From: Methyloversatilis universalis
GTDB lineage: Bacteria; Pseudomonadota; Gammaproteobacteria; Methylococcales; Methylococcaceae
NCBI GenBank assembly: GCA_020723665.1
Contig: DYIL01000008.1
Coordinates: 2,036 to 65,116 of the forward strand
Length of the DNA stretch: 63,081 nt
Reading direction: 5' to 3'
Positions 37,925 through 46,165 of this stretch are shown here, piece by piece. How positions within the stretch are numbered: the stretch's first letter is position 1; the number at the start of each line of letters is the position of its first letter. Position numbers and translations under genes: made by a program. The notes beneath the pieces are model-generated. The model saw only the letters and a list, made by a program, of their open reading frames with translations, was not told the DNA's origin and searched no databases.

Positions 37925-38839
37925 ATGAACTCGACGACTGATATCGAATCCACGAATGCCGTTTCCTGGAGAACCTATCTCGCCCTGTGCAAGCTCAAGG
38001 TCGTCGGCCACATCGTATTCACCGCCGTGATCGGCATGTTTTTAGCCGTTCCGGGACTGCCTCCGCTGGCCGTCTCCGTATGGGCGACCGTCGGCATCGG
38101 TCTCGCCGCCGCATCAGCAGCCGCTCTCAACCACTTCCTGGACCGCCGAGCGGATGCCGAAATGGCGCGCACCCAGAACCGCCCGCTGCCTTCAGGGCAC
38201 GTTCAGCCGAACCAGGTGGTGATCTTCGCCGCCGTTCTGGGCACGCTCTCGATGGCGATCCTGTTCCTGTTCGTAAATGCGCTAACCGCCTTTTTGACCT
38301 TCCTTTCGCTGATCGGCTACGCGTTCGTCTACACGGTTTATCTGAAGCGCGCGACGCCGCAGAACATCGTGATCGGCGGAGCCGCGGGCGCCGCTCCCCC
38401 GGTTCTCGGGTGGTGCGCCGTGACCGGCGAGGTGCATCCGTACGCCCTGCTGCTGTTTTTGTTGATCTTCACCTGGACCCCGCCCCACTTCTGGGCCTAT
38501 GCGATTGCGAAGCGCGACGATTACGCCAAGGTGAACATCCCTATGCTGCCCATAACCCATGGCGTGGAGGTCACGCAGCTGCACATTCTGCTCTACACCA
38601 TATTGCTGCTGATCGTAAGCCTCTTCCCGTATCTCACCGGCATGAGCGGCTTACTTTACCTCGGAGCGGCCGTGGGACTCGGAGGCGGCTTTTTGTATTA
38701 CGCGATTCGCCTCAAGAAAGCAGTGAACAACAAGCTGGCCATGAAAACGTTCGGCTATTCGCTAGTTTATCTGGTCGGGATCTTTTCGGCCTTGTTGATC
38801 GATCATTACGTGCCGCTCATTGCAAGTCTGCCTCGGTGA
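37925..38839 (+). CDS. cyoE: Protoheme IX farnesyltransferase (heme O synthase)
   Basis: 304 residues with about nine membrane helices. UbiA-family motifs: NHFLDRRADAEMARTQNRPLPSG near 70-92 and YTVYLKRATPQN near 140, plus WTPPHFWAYAIAKRDDYAKV near 180. It makes heme O, the substrate of CtaA. ctaB normally follows ctaA directly; here it is 14 kb away and beside the M16 genes, while ctaA is fused to ftsY. Also called ctaB. Confidence 0.95.
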   Translation: MNSTTDIESTNAVSWRTYLALCKLKVVGHIVFTAVIGMFLAVPGLPPLAVSVWATVGIGLAAASAAALNHFLDRRADAEMARTQNRPLPSGHVQPNQVVIFAAVLGTLSMAILFLFVNALTAFLTFLSLIGYAFVYTVYLKRATPQNIVIGGAAGAAPPVLGWCAVTGEVHPYALLLFLLIFTWTPPHFWAYAIAKRDDYAKVNIPMLPITHGVEVTQLHILLYTILLLIVSLFPYLTGMSGLLYLGAAVGLGGGFLYYAIRLKKAVNNKLAMKTFGYSLVYLVGIFSALLIDHYVPLIASLPR

Positions 38840-39220
38840 TTTGTAGGCCGGGATGAGCCTGTCGTGAGCAACGTCGAAGGGGCGCAGCCGTTCCCGGCGA
38901 ACAGCGAAAATGTCGGACGAATCGGCAGGGCGAGACGCAATGCGGCAAGCGAGCAGGCCAGGGAAGGACTGCCCAGGACTCGCTAGCGAAGCGGGACCGC
39001 GTAGCGTGGCGAGGCCGATCGACTCGCCACGTCCCCGAGGCTCGCCCTTCAGGACAGGCCCTTCGACAAGCTCGGGACAGGCCCTTCGGGCCGTGCTTCG
39101 CACGTTCCCGTTCGTTCCAGACGAACGGGCGCGCGAAGTGGCCGAAGGGTACGGTACACGGAAGTACTGTATGAAACGCCGCGCTTATTCCGGCCTACAG
39201 TTCAGAGCCACTATTACCCA
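38840..39220. other. Gene-free stretch between cyoE and recJ
   Basis: Mostly copy 2 of the long dispersed repeat (38895-39160). No gene seen. Confidence 0.6.
38895..39160. repeat. Long dispersed repeat, copy 2
   Basis: Same block order as copies at 29985 and 48750, with an inserted pair of CAGGACAGGCCCTTCGACA units near 39050-39085. Confidence 0.6.
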
Positions 39221-41017
39221 ATGCCTTACCACCCGGTCAAAAAGAAAATCATTCCCCGCGCCTCGGATCGGCTCGCCGCACCCGAACTTTCCCATCTCCC
39301 GCCGCTGCTGCAACGCATTTACACCGCGCGCCGTCTGACCAGCGAGCGCGAATTGGACCGCTCGCTGGCCAAACTCCCTTCGCCTTGGCTCTTGAGCGGC
39401 ATGGAAGCGATGGCCGCGAGAATCGCGGACGCGATCCGGAAGAATCAACGCATTCTCGTCATCGCCGATTACGACACCGACGGCGCAACCGCCTGCGCCG
39501 TGGCCGTCCGTGGACTCAAGCTGCTCGGGGCGAAGCGGGTCTCTTATCTGGTGCCCAACCGCTTCGAGTACGGGTACGGTCTGACACCCGAGATCGTCGC
39601 CCTGGCGGCCCAAAGCAATCCGGATATCCTGCTTACCGTCGACAACGGCATTTCCAGCCTGGAGGGCACGGCGGCGGCCAAGGCGCGCGGCATGCGGGTC
39701 CTCATCACCGATCATCATCTGCCCGGTCCGGAACTCCCCGACGCGGACGCCATCGTCAACCCGAATCTGGCGGGCGATCCCTTCCCGAGCAAAAACCTAG
39801 CCGGCGTCGGCGTGATGTTTTACGTTCTTTCGGCGGTGCGAAGCCGGCTAAGGGCCGCCGGCCATTTCGCCCGGACCTGCCCGCCTGCGCAGGCAGGTGC
39901 GGAACAACCGAATCTCGCGCAGCTTCTGGACTTGGTGGCTTTGGGAACGGTCGCCGACGTGGTGCCCATGGATCACGTCAACCGCATCCTGGTTCATCAC
40001 GGACTTAAGCGCATCCGCGCGGGACAAGGCCAGTTGGGACTTTTGGCCCTGCTGGAGGTCTCCGGGCGCAACGCGCGACTGATCACGGCCCAGGACCTCG
40101 GTTTCGCCGTGGCGCCCCGGCTCAACGCCGCCGGACGGCTCGAAGACATGAGCCTCGGCATCGAGTGCCTTTTGACCGACGACGCGGACGCCGCCGTACG
40201 GCTGGCGGCGCGGCTTGACCAACTGAATCGGGATCGGCGCGAAATCGAGGAACAGATGAAGCTCGAAGCTTTTCGCTACCTCGAAGACCTCGATACGTCG
40301 CTCAGGACAGGCCCTTCGACTCCGCTCAGGACAGGCTTGGCGACGAAGGCGGGACTCTGTTTGTTCGACGACTCCTGGCATCAAGGCGTGGTCGGCATAC
40401 TCGCCTCCCGGATCAAAGATCGTCTGAATCGGCCGGTGATCGTGTTCGCCAGTACCGACGGCGACGAAATCAAAGGCTCCGCCCGCTCCGTTCCTGGCGT
40501 GCACATCCGCGACGTTCTCAGCGATATCGCCACACGCAGCCCGCACCTACTGCGCAAATTCGGCGGACACGCCATGGCCGCGGGCCTGAGCCTCCACCGG
40601 GACGACCTGGCGCGTTTCACCGAACTGTTCGAGGAAGAAGTCGCCCGCCGCTCCGCCGATCTCGATCTCGACCATGCCGTGCACAGCGACGGACCGCTCG
40701 AAGCCCACGAGATGGAGTTAGAAATGGCCGAACTGCTGCGCCAGGCGGGACCGTGGGGCCAGGGCTTTCCCGAGCCCTTGTTCGACGGCGAATTCGACGT
40801 GGCGCAAAGCCGCATCGTCGGCGACCGTCATCTCAAATTGCTTCTCAGAATTCCGGACTCCGAAAAACTCATAGACGGGATCGCCTTTTTTGTCGACGAA
40901 CCGACCGACTGGCTCGCCTGCCGTCGCCTCCGCGCCGTCTATCGGCTCGATATCAATGAATTTCGCGACGCCCGAAACGTCCAATTGCGTATGGAGTACA
41001 TGGAAAGCTGCGACTGA
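39221..41017 (+). CDS. recJ: Single-stranded-DNA exonuclease RecJ
   Basis: 598 residues. DHH motifs: VIADYDTDGATACA near 85, TVDNGISS near 140, ITDHHLPG near 165; DHHA1 motif GGHAMAAGLSL near 447. A 5'-3' exonuclease of recombination and mismatch repair. The reading frame includes a 40-base dispersed repeat (40300-40339), translated as SLRTGPSTPLRTGL between two conserved segments (near residues 360-373), and a short palindrome (39880-39902) near 222-228. These explain why it is 20-25 residues longer than usual RecJ. No frame is lost. Confidence 0.94.
   Translation: MPYHPVKKKIIPRASDRLAAPELSHLPPLLQRIYTARRLTSERELDRSLAKLPSPWLLSGMEAMAARIADAIRKNQRILVIADYDTDGATACAVAVRGLKLLGAKRVSYLVPNRFEYGYGLTPEIVALAAQSNPDILLTVDNGISSLEGTAAAKARGMRVLITDHHLPGPELPDADAIVNPNLAGDPFPSKNLAGVGVMFYVLSAVRSRLRAAGHFARTCPPAQAGAEQPNLAQLLDLVALGTVADVVPMDHVNRILVHHGLKRIRAGQGQLGLLALLEVSGRNARLITAQDLGFAVAPRLNAAGRLEDMSLGIECLLTDDADAAVRLAARLDQLNRDRREIEEQMKLEAFRYLEDLDTSLRTGPSTPLRTGLATKAGLCLFDDSWHQGVVGILASRIKDRLNRPVIVFASTDGDEIKGSARSVPGVHIRDVLSDIATRSPHLLRKFGGHAMAAGLSLHRDDLARFTELFEEEVARRSADLDLDHAVHSDGPLEAHEMELEMAELLRQAGPWGQGFPEPLFDGEFDVAQSRIVGDRHLKLLLRIPDSEKLIDGIAFFVDEPTDWLACRRLRAVYRLDINEFRDARNVQLRMEYMESCD
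40300..40339. repeat. Dispersed repeat inside recJ
   Basis: 40 bases identical to 9976-10015 in intergenic DNA: two direct GCTCAGGACAGG units with CCCTTCGACTCC between. It is inserted in frame in recJ. Confidence 0.85.
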
Positions 41018-41446
41018 ACCGACGTTTGCGGCTGTAACCCTGCGGAACCGAGCGCAAAACGGCGTAACCTCGATTCCTTTTCCCGAAGGAGCGTGTTGCA
41101 AAAGGCGAAATGTAGGCTGAGTTTAGGAACGAAACCCGGCATCTTCAGCAGGCTGCTTTCGCAACACCCTCCAGAGAGAGATTTAGGGCAAGGACATACG
41201 GCCTAAAGGACGTTCTGATTAGGTCCTTCGACAGGCTCGGGACAAACGGTAAAATATTGATTTCGTTCGTGGTGAGTTTGTCAAACGCTCTCCTGAGCTT
41301 GTCGAAGGGCATGAACGGAATCCGCTTGTTCAGAGCTTCCTAAAGATTACGCTAGGTTGTACCGGACCGCATCTCCCGGCGATTCACCGAAACCGGAGTC
41401 TCTTTGAGGGAGTTCATTGTTCGGATACGGATATCCCGGCGGATGC
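41018..41446. other. Gene-free stretch with two MITE-like elements
   Basis: 41093-41170 has inverted ends (GTGTTGCAAAAGG / CTTTCGCAACACC); 41207-41341 is an IS5-like MITE. Nothing else recognised. Confidence 0.55.
41207..41341. mobile_element. IS5-like MITE upstream of hsp20
   Basis: Left end AGGACGTTCTGATTAGGT (two changes from consensus) at 41207-41224 and right end TCAGAGCTTCCT at 41330-41341. Interior of TTCGACAGG/CTTGTCGAA arms. Confidence 0.6.
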
Positions 41447-41474
41447 TTGACATGGCTTTGGTTTTCGTTATCTA
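41447..41474 (+). promoter_or_regulatory. Promoter for hsp20-lon
   Basis: TTGACA (41447-41452), 16-base spacer, TATCTA (41469-41474). It lies 36 bases before the hsp20 ATG. I do not see a clear sigma-32 pattern. Confidence 0.5.
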
Positions 41475-41509
41475 AGGTCTTGTGCGTTCTATATTTTGAG
41501 ATTATTGCC

Positions 41510-41914
41510 ATGCCGCACGGTCCGACAACCTGGATGTGGGCGCAAGCCTGCGAGATGCTGGAACAGGCGGAACGCCTTCATCGACGCTTCTTTCAAGTCC
41601 ATCGACTTATCGCATCCCGCCCCGCGTGGGAACCGCCCGTCGACATCATCGAAACCGGCGATGCGATCGTCATCACGGTCGTTTTGCCGGGCGTATCCCC
41701 GGACGCGATCAAGGTCGCCGTGGCCGAGGATGCGCTCGTTGTGTCCGGCGAACGAACTTTGAATATCGCCCCGGATACAGCTGTTATCCATCGTCTCGAA
41801 ATTCCCTACGGCCGCTTCGAGCGGCGCATCCAGTTGCCGCTCTGGCACTTGCATCCGGGCGAACCGAGTTACGCAAACGGCTGTCTGACCATTCCTCTTT
41901 TTAAGACGGATTGA
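41510..41914 (+). CDS. Small heat shock protein, Hsp20 family
   Basis: 134 residues. Alpha-crystallin domain about 40-130: VDIIETGDAIVITVVLPGVSPDAIKV, then the strand-loop ending PYGRFERRIQLPL and ANGCLTIPLFK. ATG-independent holdase chaperone. The start at 41510 is downstream of the promoter. lon follows 8 bases after the stop, so the pair is a proteostasis operon. Confidence 0.9.
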   Translation: MPHGPTTWMWAQACEMLEQAERLHRRFFQVHRLIASRPAWEPPVDIIETGDAIVITVVLPGVSPDAIKVAVAEDALVVSGERTLNIAPDTAVIHRLEIPYGRFERRIQLPLWHLHPGEPSYANGCLTIPLFKTD

Positions 41915-41922
41915 TCGCCGCC

Positions 41923-44286
41923 ATGAAAACCGAACAACGATCAGACCAAAACGCCACCTCCGTCCCAAGCTTGCCCCCGGATGCCATCGCGATCATCCCG
42001 GTGCGGAACATTGTGCTGTTCCCGGGCGTCATCATTCCGATCAGCGTCGGGCGGGAACCGTCTATTGCCGCAGCCCAATACGCGCTGCGCCGGGACACCT
42101 CGGTCGGAATCCTGCTGCAGCGGGACGCCAGGGTGGACGTACCCAAGCCGGACGAGCTCTACACGGTCGGCACCCGTGCCTCCATCCTGCGCTACGTGAC
42201 GGGGCCGGAAGGCTCGCACAACATCGTCTGCCAGGGCGAACAACGATTCCGGGTCCTCGAATTCCTGGAAGGCTATCCGTTTTTGGCCGCCCGTATCGAA
42301 ACGATCAAGGAACAGGACGTTCAGACGCCGGCCATCGAAGCCCGCGTATTGCAGCTAAGAGACCAAGTGTCCGAGATTCTGGCCTTGCTGCCCCAAGCTC
42401 CTCCGGAACTGTTGAACGCCGTTCAACAGGTGTCCTCGGCCCCGATGTTGGCCGACCTGGTGACGTCGTTCATGGACCTGGCGATTGCCGAAAAACAGGA
42501 AATCCTCGAGACGCTCGATCCCCAGGCACGGCTCGACCGAATTTCGAATCTGCTTCGTCATCGCATCCAGGTGCTCCGCATCTCCAAGGAAATCAGCGAG
42601 CAGACCAAGCAAACCATGGACGAGCGCCAGCGAGAATTCCTGCTTCGCGAACAGCTCAAGACGATTCAGAAGCAGCTGGGCGAAACCGACGAGCGCACCG
42701 AGGAAATCGCCGAACTCTACGAAGCCATTGCCAAGGCGAAAATGCCCGAAGAAGCCGAAAATCAGGCGATGAAGGAACTGAAGCGGCTGGAACGGATGCC
42801 CGAAGCGAGCGCGGAGCATTCCATGGTGCGCAGCTATCTCGAATGGCTGATCGAACTGCCTTGGTCGATCGAGACCGAGGACCGCCTGGACATCGCCGAA
42901 GCGCGGCGGGTCCTGGATGAGGATCATTACGGCCTCGAAAAGATCAAAAAGCGGATTCTCGAATATCTCGCCGTACGCAAGCTGAATCCTGCGGGAAAAA
43001 GCCCAATCCTCTGCTTCGTGGGTCCGCCGGGCGTCGGCAAGACCTCCCTGGGACAGAGCATCGCCCGCGCCACCGGCCGAAAATTCGTGCGGGTCAGCCT
43101 GGGCGGCGTTCACGACGAGGCCGAAATCCGAGGCCACAGGCGCACCTACATCGGCGCCCTGCCGGGCAACATCATTCAAGCCATCCGCAAGGCCGGCGCG
43201 CGCAACTGCGTCATGATGCTGGACGAAATAGACAAGCTCGGCGCCAGCTTCCACGGAGACCCATCCGCGGCCCTGCTGGAAGTGCTCGACCCCGAGCAGA
43301 ACAGCACCTTTCGCGACAACTATCTCGCGGTTCCGTTCGACCTCAGCCACGTCATGTTCATCAGCACGGCGAACATGCTCGACACGATTCCCGGTCCCTT
43401 GCGCGACCGCATGGAAGTGATCCACCTGCCCGGCTACACGACCGAAGAAAAGCTTCAGATCGCCCGGCGTTATCTCGTTTCCAAGCAGGCCGAAGCTTGC
43501 GGCCTGGACCCCGACCAATGCGAGATCACCGACGAGGCGCTCACCGCCATCATCCGCGACTATACCCGCGAAGCCGGCGTAAGAAACCTGGAACGGGAAA
43601 TCGGCGCCGTGTTCCGTCATGCCGCCGTCCGCATCGCCGAAGGCGAAATCGAGCGCCTGACGGTGACCCCCGAGCTTCTGCCGACCATTCTCGGCCCGCG
43701 GCGCTTCGAAAGCGAAGTCGCGATGCGCACCAGCGTGCCCGGCGTCGCCACCGGCCTCGCCTGGACCCCGGTGGGCGGCGACATTCTCTTCATCGAAGCC
43801 AGCCGCGCTCCCGGCACCGGCAAACTGACGCTGACCGGGCAGTTGGGCGATGTCATGAAGGAAAGCGCCCAAGCCGCCTTGAGTCTCGCCAAGGCCCGCT
43901 GCGCCGATCTCGGCATCCAGCCCGAAGTATTCGAAAAAAGCGACATCCACATCCACGTCCCCGCCGGAGCCACGCCCAAAGACGGCCCCAGCGCCGGGGT
44001 CGCCATCTTCGTTGCCCTGGTCTCCCTGCTCACCCAAAAGGCGGTGCGCAACGACACCGCCATGACCGGCGAAATCAGCCTGCGCGGCCTGGTCCTGCCG
44101 GTCGGCGGCATCAAAGAAAAGGTGCTCGCCGCCCTCGCCGCCGGCATCACCCGTGTCCTCCTGCCGGCCCGCAATCAAAAGGAACTGGAGGAAATCCCCG
44201 CCGAAGCCAAGAAGAAACTGCAATTCCTCTGGCTGGAACAGGTGGAGGACGCGCTGAAGGAAACACTGGGCGGGTTGAATGGCTGA
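41923..44286 (+). CDS. lon: ATP-dependent protease Lon
   Basis: 787 residues, canonical LonA. N-terminal LAN domain (about 20-210, IIPVRNIVLFPGVIIPISV), AAA+ domain with Walker A GPPGVGKTSLG near 365 and MLDEIDKLG near 430, and S16 domain with the catalytic Ser in KDGPSAGVAI near 690 and Lys in GGIKEKVLAAL near 730. ATG 41923 is preferred over TTG 41911, which overlaps the hsp20 stop. Confidence 0.96.
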   Translation: MKTEQRSDQNATSVPSLPPDAIAIIPVRNIVLFPGVIIPISVGREPSIAAAQYALRRDTSVGILLQRDARVDVPKPDELYTVGTRASILRYVTGPEGSHNIVCQGEQRFRVLEFLEGYPFLAARIETIKEQDVQTPAIEARVLQLRDQVSEILALLPQAPPELLNAVQQVSSAPMLADLVTSFMDLAIAEKQEILETLDPQARLDRISNLLRHRIQVLRISKEISEQTKQTMDERQREFLLREQLKTIQKQLGETDERTEEIAELYEAIAKAKMPEEAENQAMKELKRLERMPEASAEHSMVRSYLEWLIELPWSIETEDRLDIAEARRVLDEDHYGLEKIKKRILEYLAVRKLNPAGKSPILCFVGPPGVGKTSLGQSIARATGRKFVRVSLGGVHDEAEIRGHRRTYIGALPGNIIQAIRKAGARNCVMMLDEIDKLGASFHGDPSAALLEVLDPEQNSTFRDNYLAVPFDLSHVMFISTANMLDTIPGPLRDRMEVIHLPGYTTEEKLQIARRYLVSKQAEACGLDPDQCEITDEALTAIIRDYTREAGVRNLEREIGAVFRHAAVRIAEGEIERLTVTPELLPTILGPRRFESEVAMRTSVPGVATGLAWTPVGGDILFIEASRAPGTGKLTLTGQLGDVMKESAQAALSLAKARCADLGIQPEVFEKSDIHIHVPAGATPKDGPSAGVAIFVALVSLLTQKAVRNDTAMTGEISLRGLVLPVGGIKEKVLAALAAGITRVLLPARNQKELEEIPAEAKKKLQFLWLEQVEDALKETLGGLNG

Positions 44287-44344
44287 GCATGCCGACCGAT
44301 GCGATCGCCCTCCCCCGGCAGGCCCGGTGCGGAGGGGCTCGCAG

Positions 44345-44536
44345 CAAAGGCCGAAAGACGCGGATTCGAGATCGAGTCCGTGCACGCGGACGGATACCGG
44401 CAACACCGCTTGTACCAGCCCGGAACGGACAGACCGATTTCGATGAGCACGCTGGAATTCAACGGAGTCTTGCGAGTTGTGAACGTCGAGCGATTCCTCG
44501 AAACGCCCCACCGCGGCATCGGCCCCGCCAAGGCTG
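44345..44536 (+). pseudogene. cas6e 3' fragment
   Basis: Aligns almost base for base with cas6e 57745-57937: the same GFEIESVHADGYRQHRLY, MSTLEFNGVLRV, VERFLET and HRGIGPAKA peptides, with scattered substitutions (roughly nine in ten bases kept). It lacks the N-terminal catalytic half and the last glycine-rich residues. It lies 58 bases after lon, 13 kb from the intact gene, and ends abruptly at a junction with an unrelated membrane-protein frame. Confidence 0.85.
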
Positions 44537-44539
44537 GGT

Positions 44540-44707
44540 TTGACCTTTTCCGCTCAGGGGGCCGATTGGGACCCGTGGGTCATTATCCTGTCCCTCGGCG
44601 GCTTCGTCTTGATGGTCTTGTTCGGCTGGTTCACGCTAAAGCTGTTCCGATCGATTTTCCCTTCTCATGACGCCCGTTCCGAACGCGGCAGCGTCCCGGA
44701 CGACTAA
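44540..44707 (+). other. Short membrane-protein frame, possibly a truncated gene end
   Basis: An open frame from TTG 44540 to TAA at 44705-44707 reads LTFSAQGADWDPWV, then a hydrophobic helix (IILSLGGFVLMVLFGWFTL) and a basic tail. It begins right at the end of the cas6e fragment, so it may be the C-terminal part of a disrupted gene or a tiny protein. Not recognised. Confidence 0.3.
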
Positions 44708-44712
44708 GCGCC

Positions 44713-45453
44713 ATGATCCGCGATCCGGCCTTGGCGCACGCGGTGCATGCGGTGGCGGAAGCCGCCGGCATGGCGTTCGGAGCGCGTTATTACTTCGCAC
44801 TGAGGCGACGGCTGGGGGACAACGTTTTCCCCTGGCCGGGCCGAACTACGCCGTTCTGTTGGGCGGCTTCCTCGGCGCCGCCTTGGGCAACAAGGCCGTG
44901 TTCTGGATCGAAGTGCCGCAACTCTGGGCGGAACACGGCGGGTTCGCCGGCTTTTTCCGGGGCGGTCAGTCGATGGTGGGCGGCTTGCTGGGCGGCCTTA
45001 TCGGGGTGGAAATCGCAAAAAAGCTCGCAGGCGTGTGGCATTCCACCGGCGACCGGTTCGTCTTTCCCATTCTGCTCGGGCTGATCATCGGGCGGATCGG
45101 CTGTTTTCTCGCGGGGCTCAACGACGACACTTACGGCCTTCCCACCGGTTTGCCCTGGGGCGTCGATTTCGGCGACGGCGTACCGCGCCATCCGACGCAG
45201 CTATACGAAATCGGATTCGCCGCCCTGCTGTGGCTGGCGCTGCGGCGGCTTCGGGCATACGGTGCCGCCGAACCGGGCCTGCTGTTCAAGCTGATGCTTT
45301 CGTCCTACCCGCTCTGGCGGCTGGGCGTGGATACCATAAAGCCGGTGCCTTACGCCTATCCGTTGGGGGCTTTCCGGCATTCAGTGGGTGTGCCTCGTCG
45401 CCCTCGCCGGCTATGCTCCGCTGACCGTGAAGCAATGGGCGAGGTTGCCATGA
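44713..45453 (+). pseudogene. Lgt-like prolipoprotein diacylglyceryl transferase family gene, frameshifted
   Basis: Frame 1 gives MIRDPALAHAVHAVAEAAG; a one-base loss near 44825-44832 (TTTTCCCC run) then moves to the frame reading LAGPNYAVLLGGFLGAALGNKAVFW, with LIIGRIGCFLAGLNDDTYG and RHPTQLYEIGFAALLWL, typical of Lgt-like membrane enzymes. A one-base gain near 45365 (GGGGG run) shifts again; the true ending would be LSGIQWVCLVALAGYAP and stop TGA 45451-45453. Both indels are in homopolymers, so sequencing error is possible. The stop overlaps the next ATG. Confidence 0.7.
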
Positions 45454-46165
45454 GCCGCAAGACACGCCCCTATCTTTTCTACGACACCACGGCTCCGGTC
45501 TGCTCCGCCTGCCTGACGCGGGTGGAAGCGAAGATTCTCGTCAAAGACGGGCGGGTGTTCCTGGAAACATGGTGTCCGCAGCATGGTTTTGAACGTGTAC
45601 TGGTGGCCGACGACGCCGATTATTACCGCCAATGTCGGGAACGCTGGATCAAACCGTCGGAACTGCCGCTGCGATTTTCCACGGAAATGGCCCGCGGCTG
45701 TCCCTGGGATTGCGGCTTGTGCCCGGATCACATGCAGCACTCCCGCCTGACGGTGCTGGAAATCACCGAGCACTGCAATCTGCGCTGCCCGGTGTGTTAT
45801 GCCGGCTCCGGACCGGAACGCCGCCGCCACCGCAGCCTTGCGGAGGTCGAATCCATGTTGGACACGATCGTGGCGGCGGAGGGCGAACCGGACGTGGTGC
45901 AGATTTCCGGCGGCGAGCCCACCCTGCATCCGGAGTTCTTCGAAATCCTGGAAGCCGCCCGGAAGCGGCCCATCCGCCATCTCATGATCAATACCAAGGG
46001 CATACGCCTGGCCCGCGATCCGGGTTTCGTCGAGCGACTGGCGGAACGGCGCCGCGGTCTCGAAATCTATCTCCAATTCGACTCGCTCGACGACCGGGTC
46101 CTGCGGGAACTGCGCGGCGCGGACCTCGCCCGTGTACACCGGGACGCCCTCGACCGGCTGAACGC
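45450..46165 (+). pseudogene. Radical SAM protein, 3'-truncated
   Basis: About 238 intact codons. The cluster motif EHCNLRCPVCYAG (CX3CX2C) lies near residues 110-122; accessory Cys motifs CSACLTR, CPQHGF and CPWDCGLCPDH precede it; ISGGEPTLHPEFFEIL follows. The layout resembles the radical SAM family that includes archaeal tetraether-lipid synthase-like proteins (moderate certainty). At about 46165 the frame runs into PAS/histidine-kinase DNA, so roughly the last half is lost. Confidence 0.7.

Noticed and set aside
42355..44511. 718-codon minus-strand frame opposite lon
   Set aside because: Antisense shadow of a strongly conserved gene; no ribosome site or motif.
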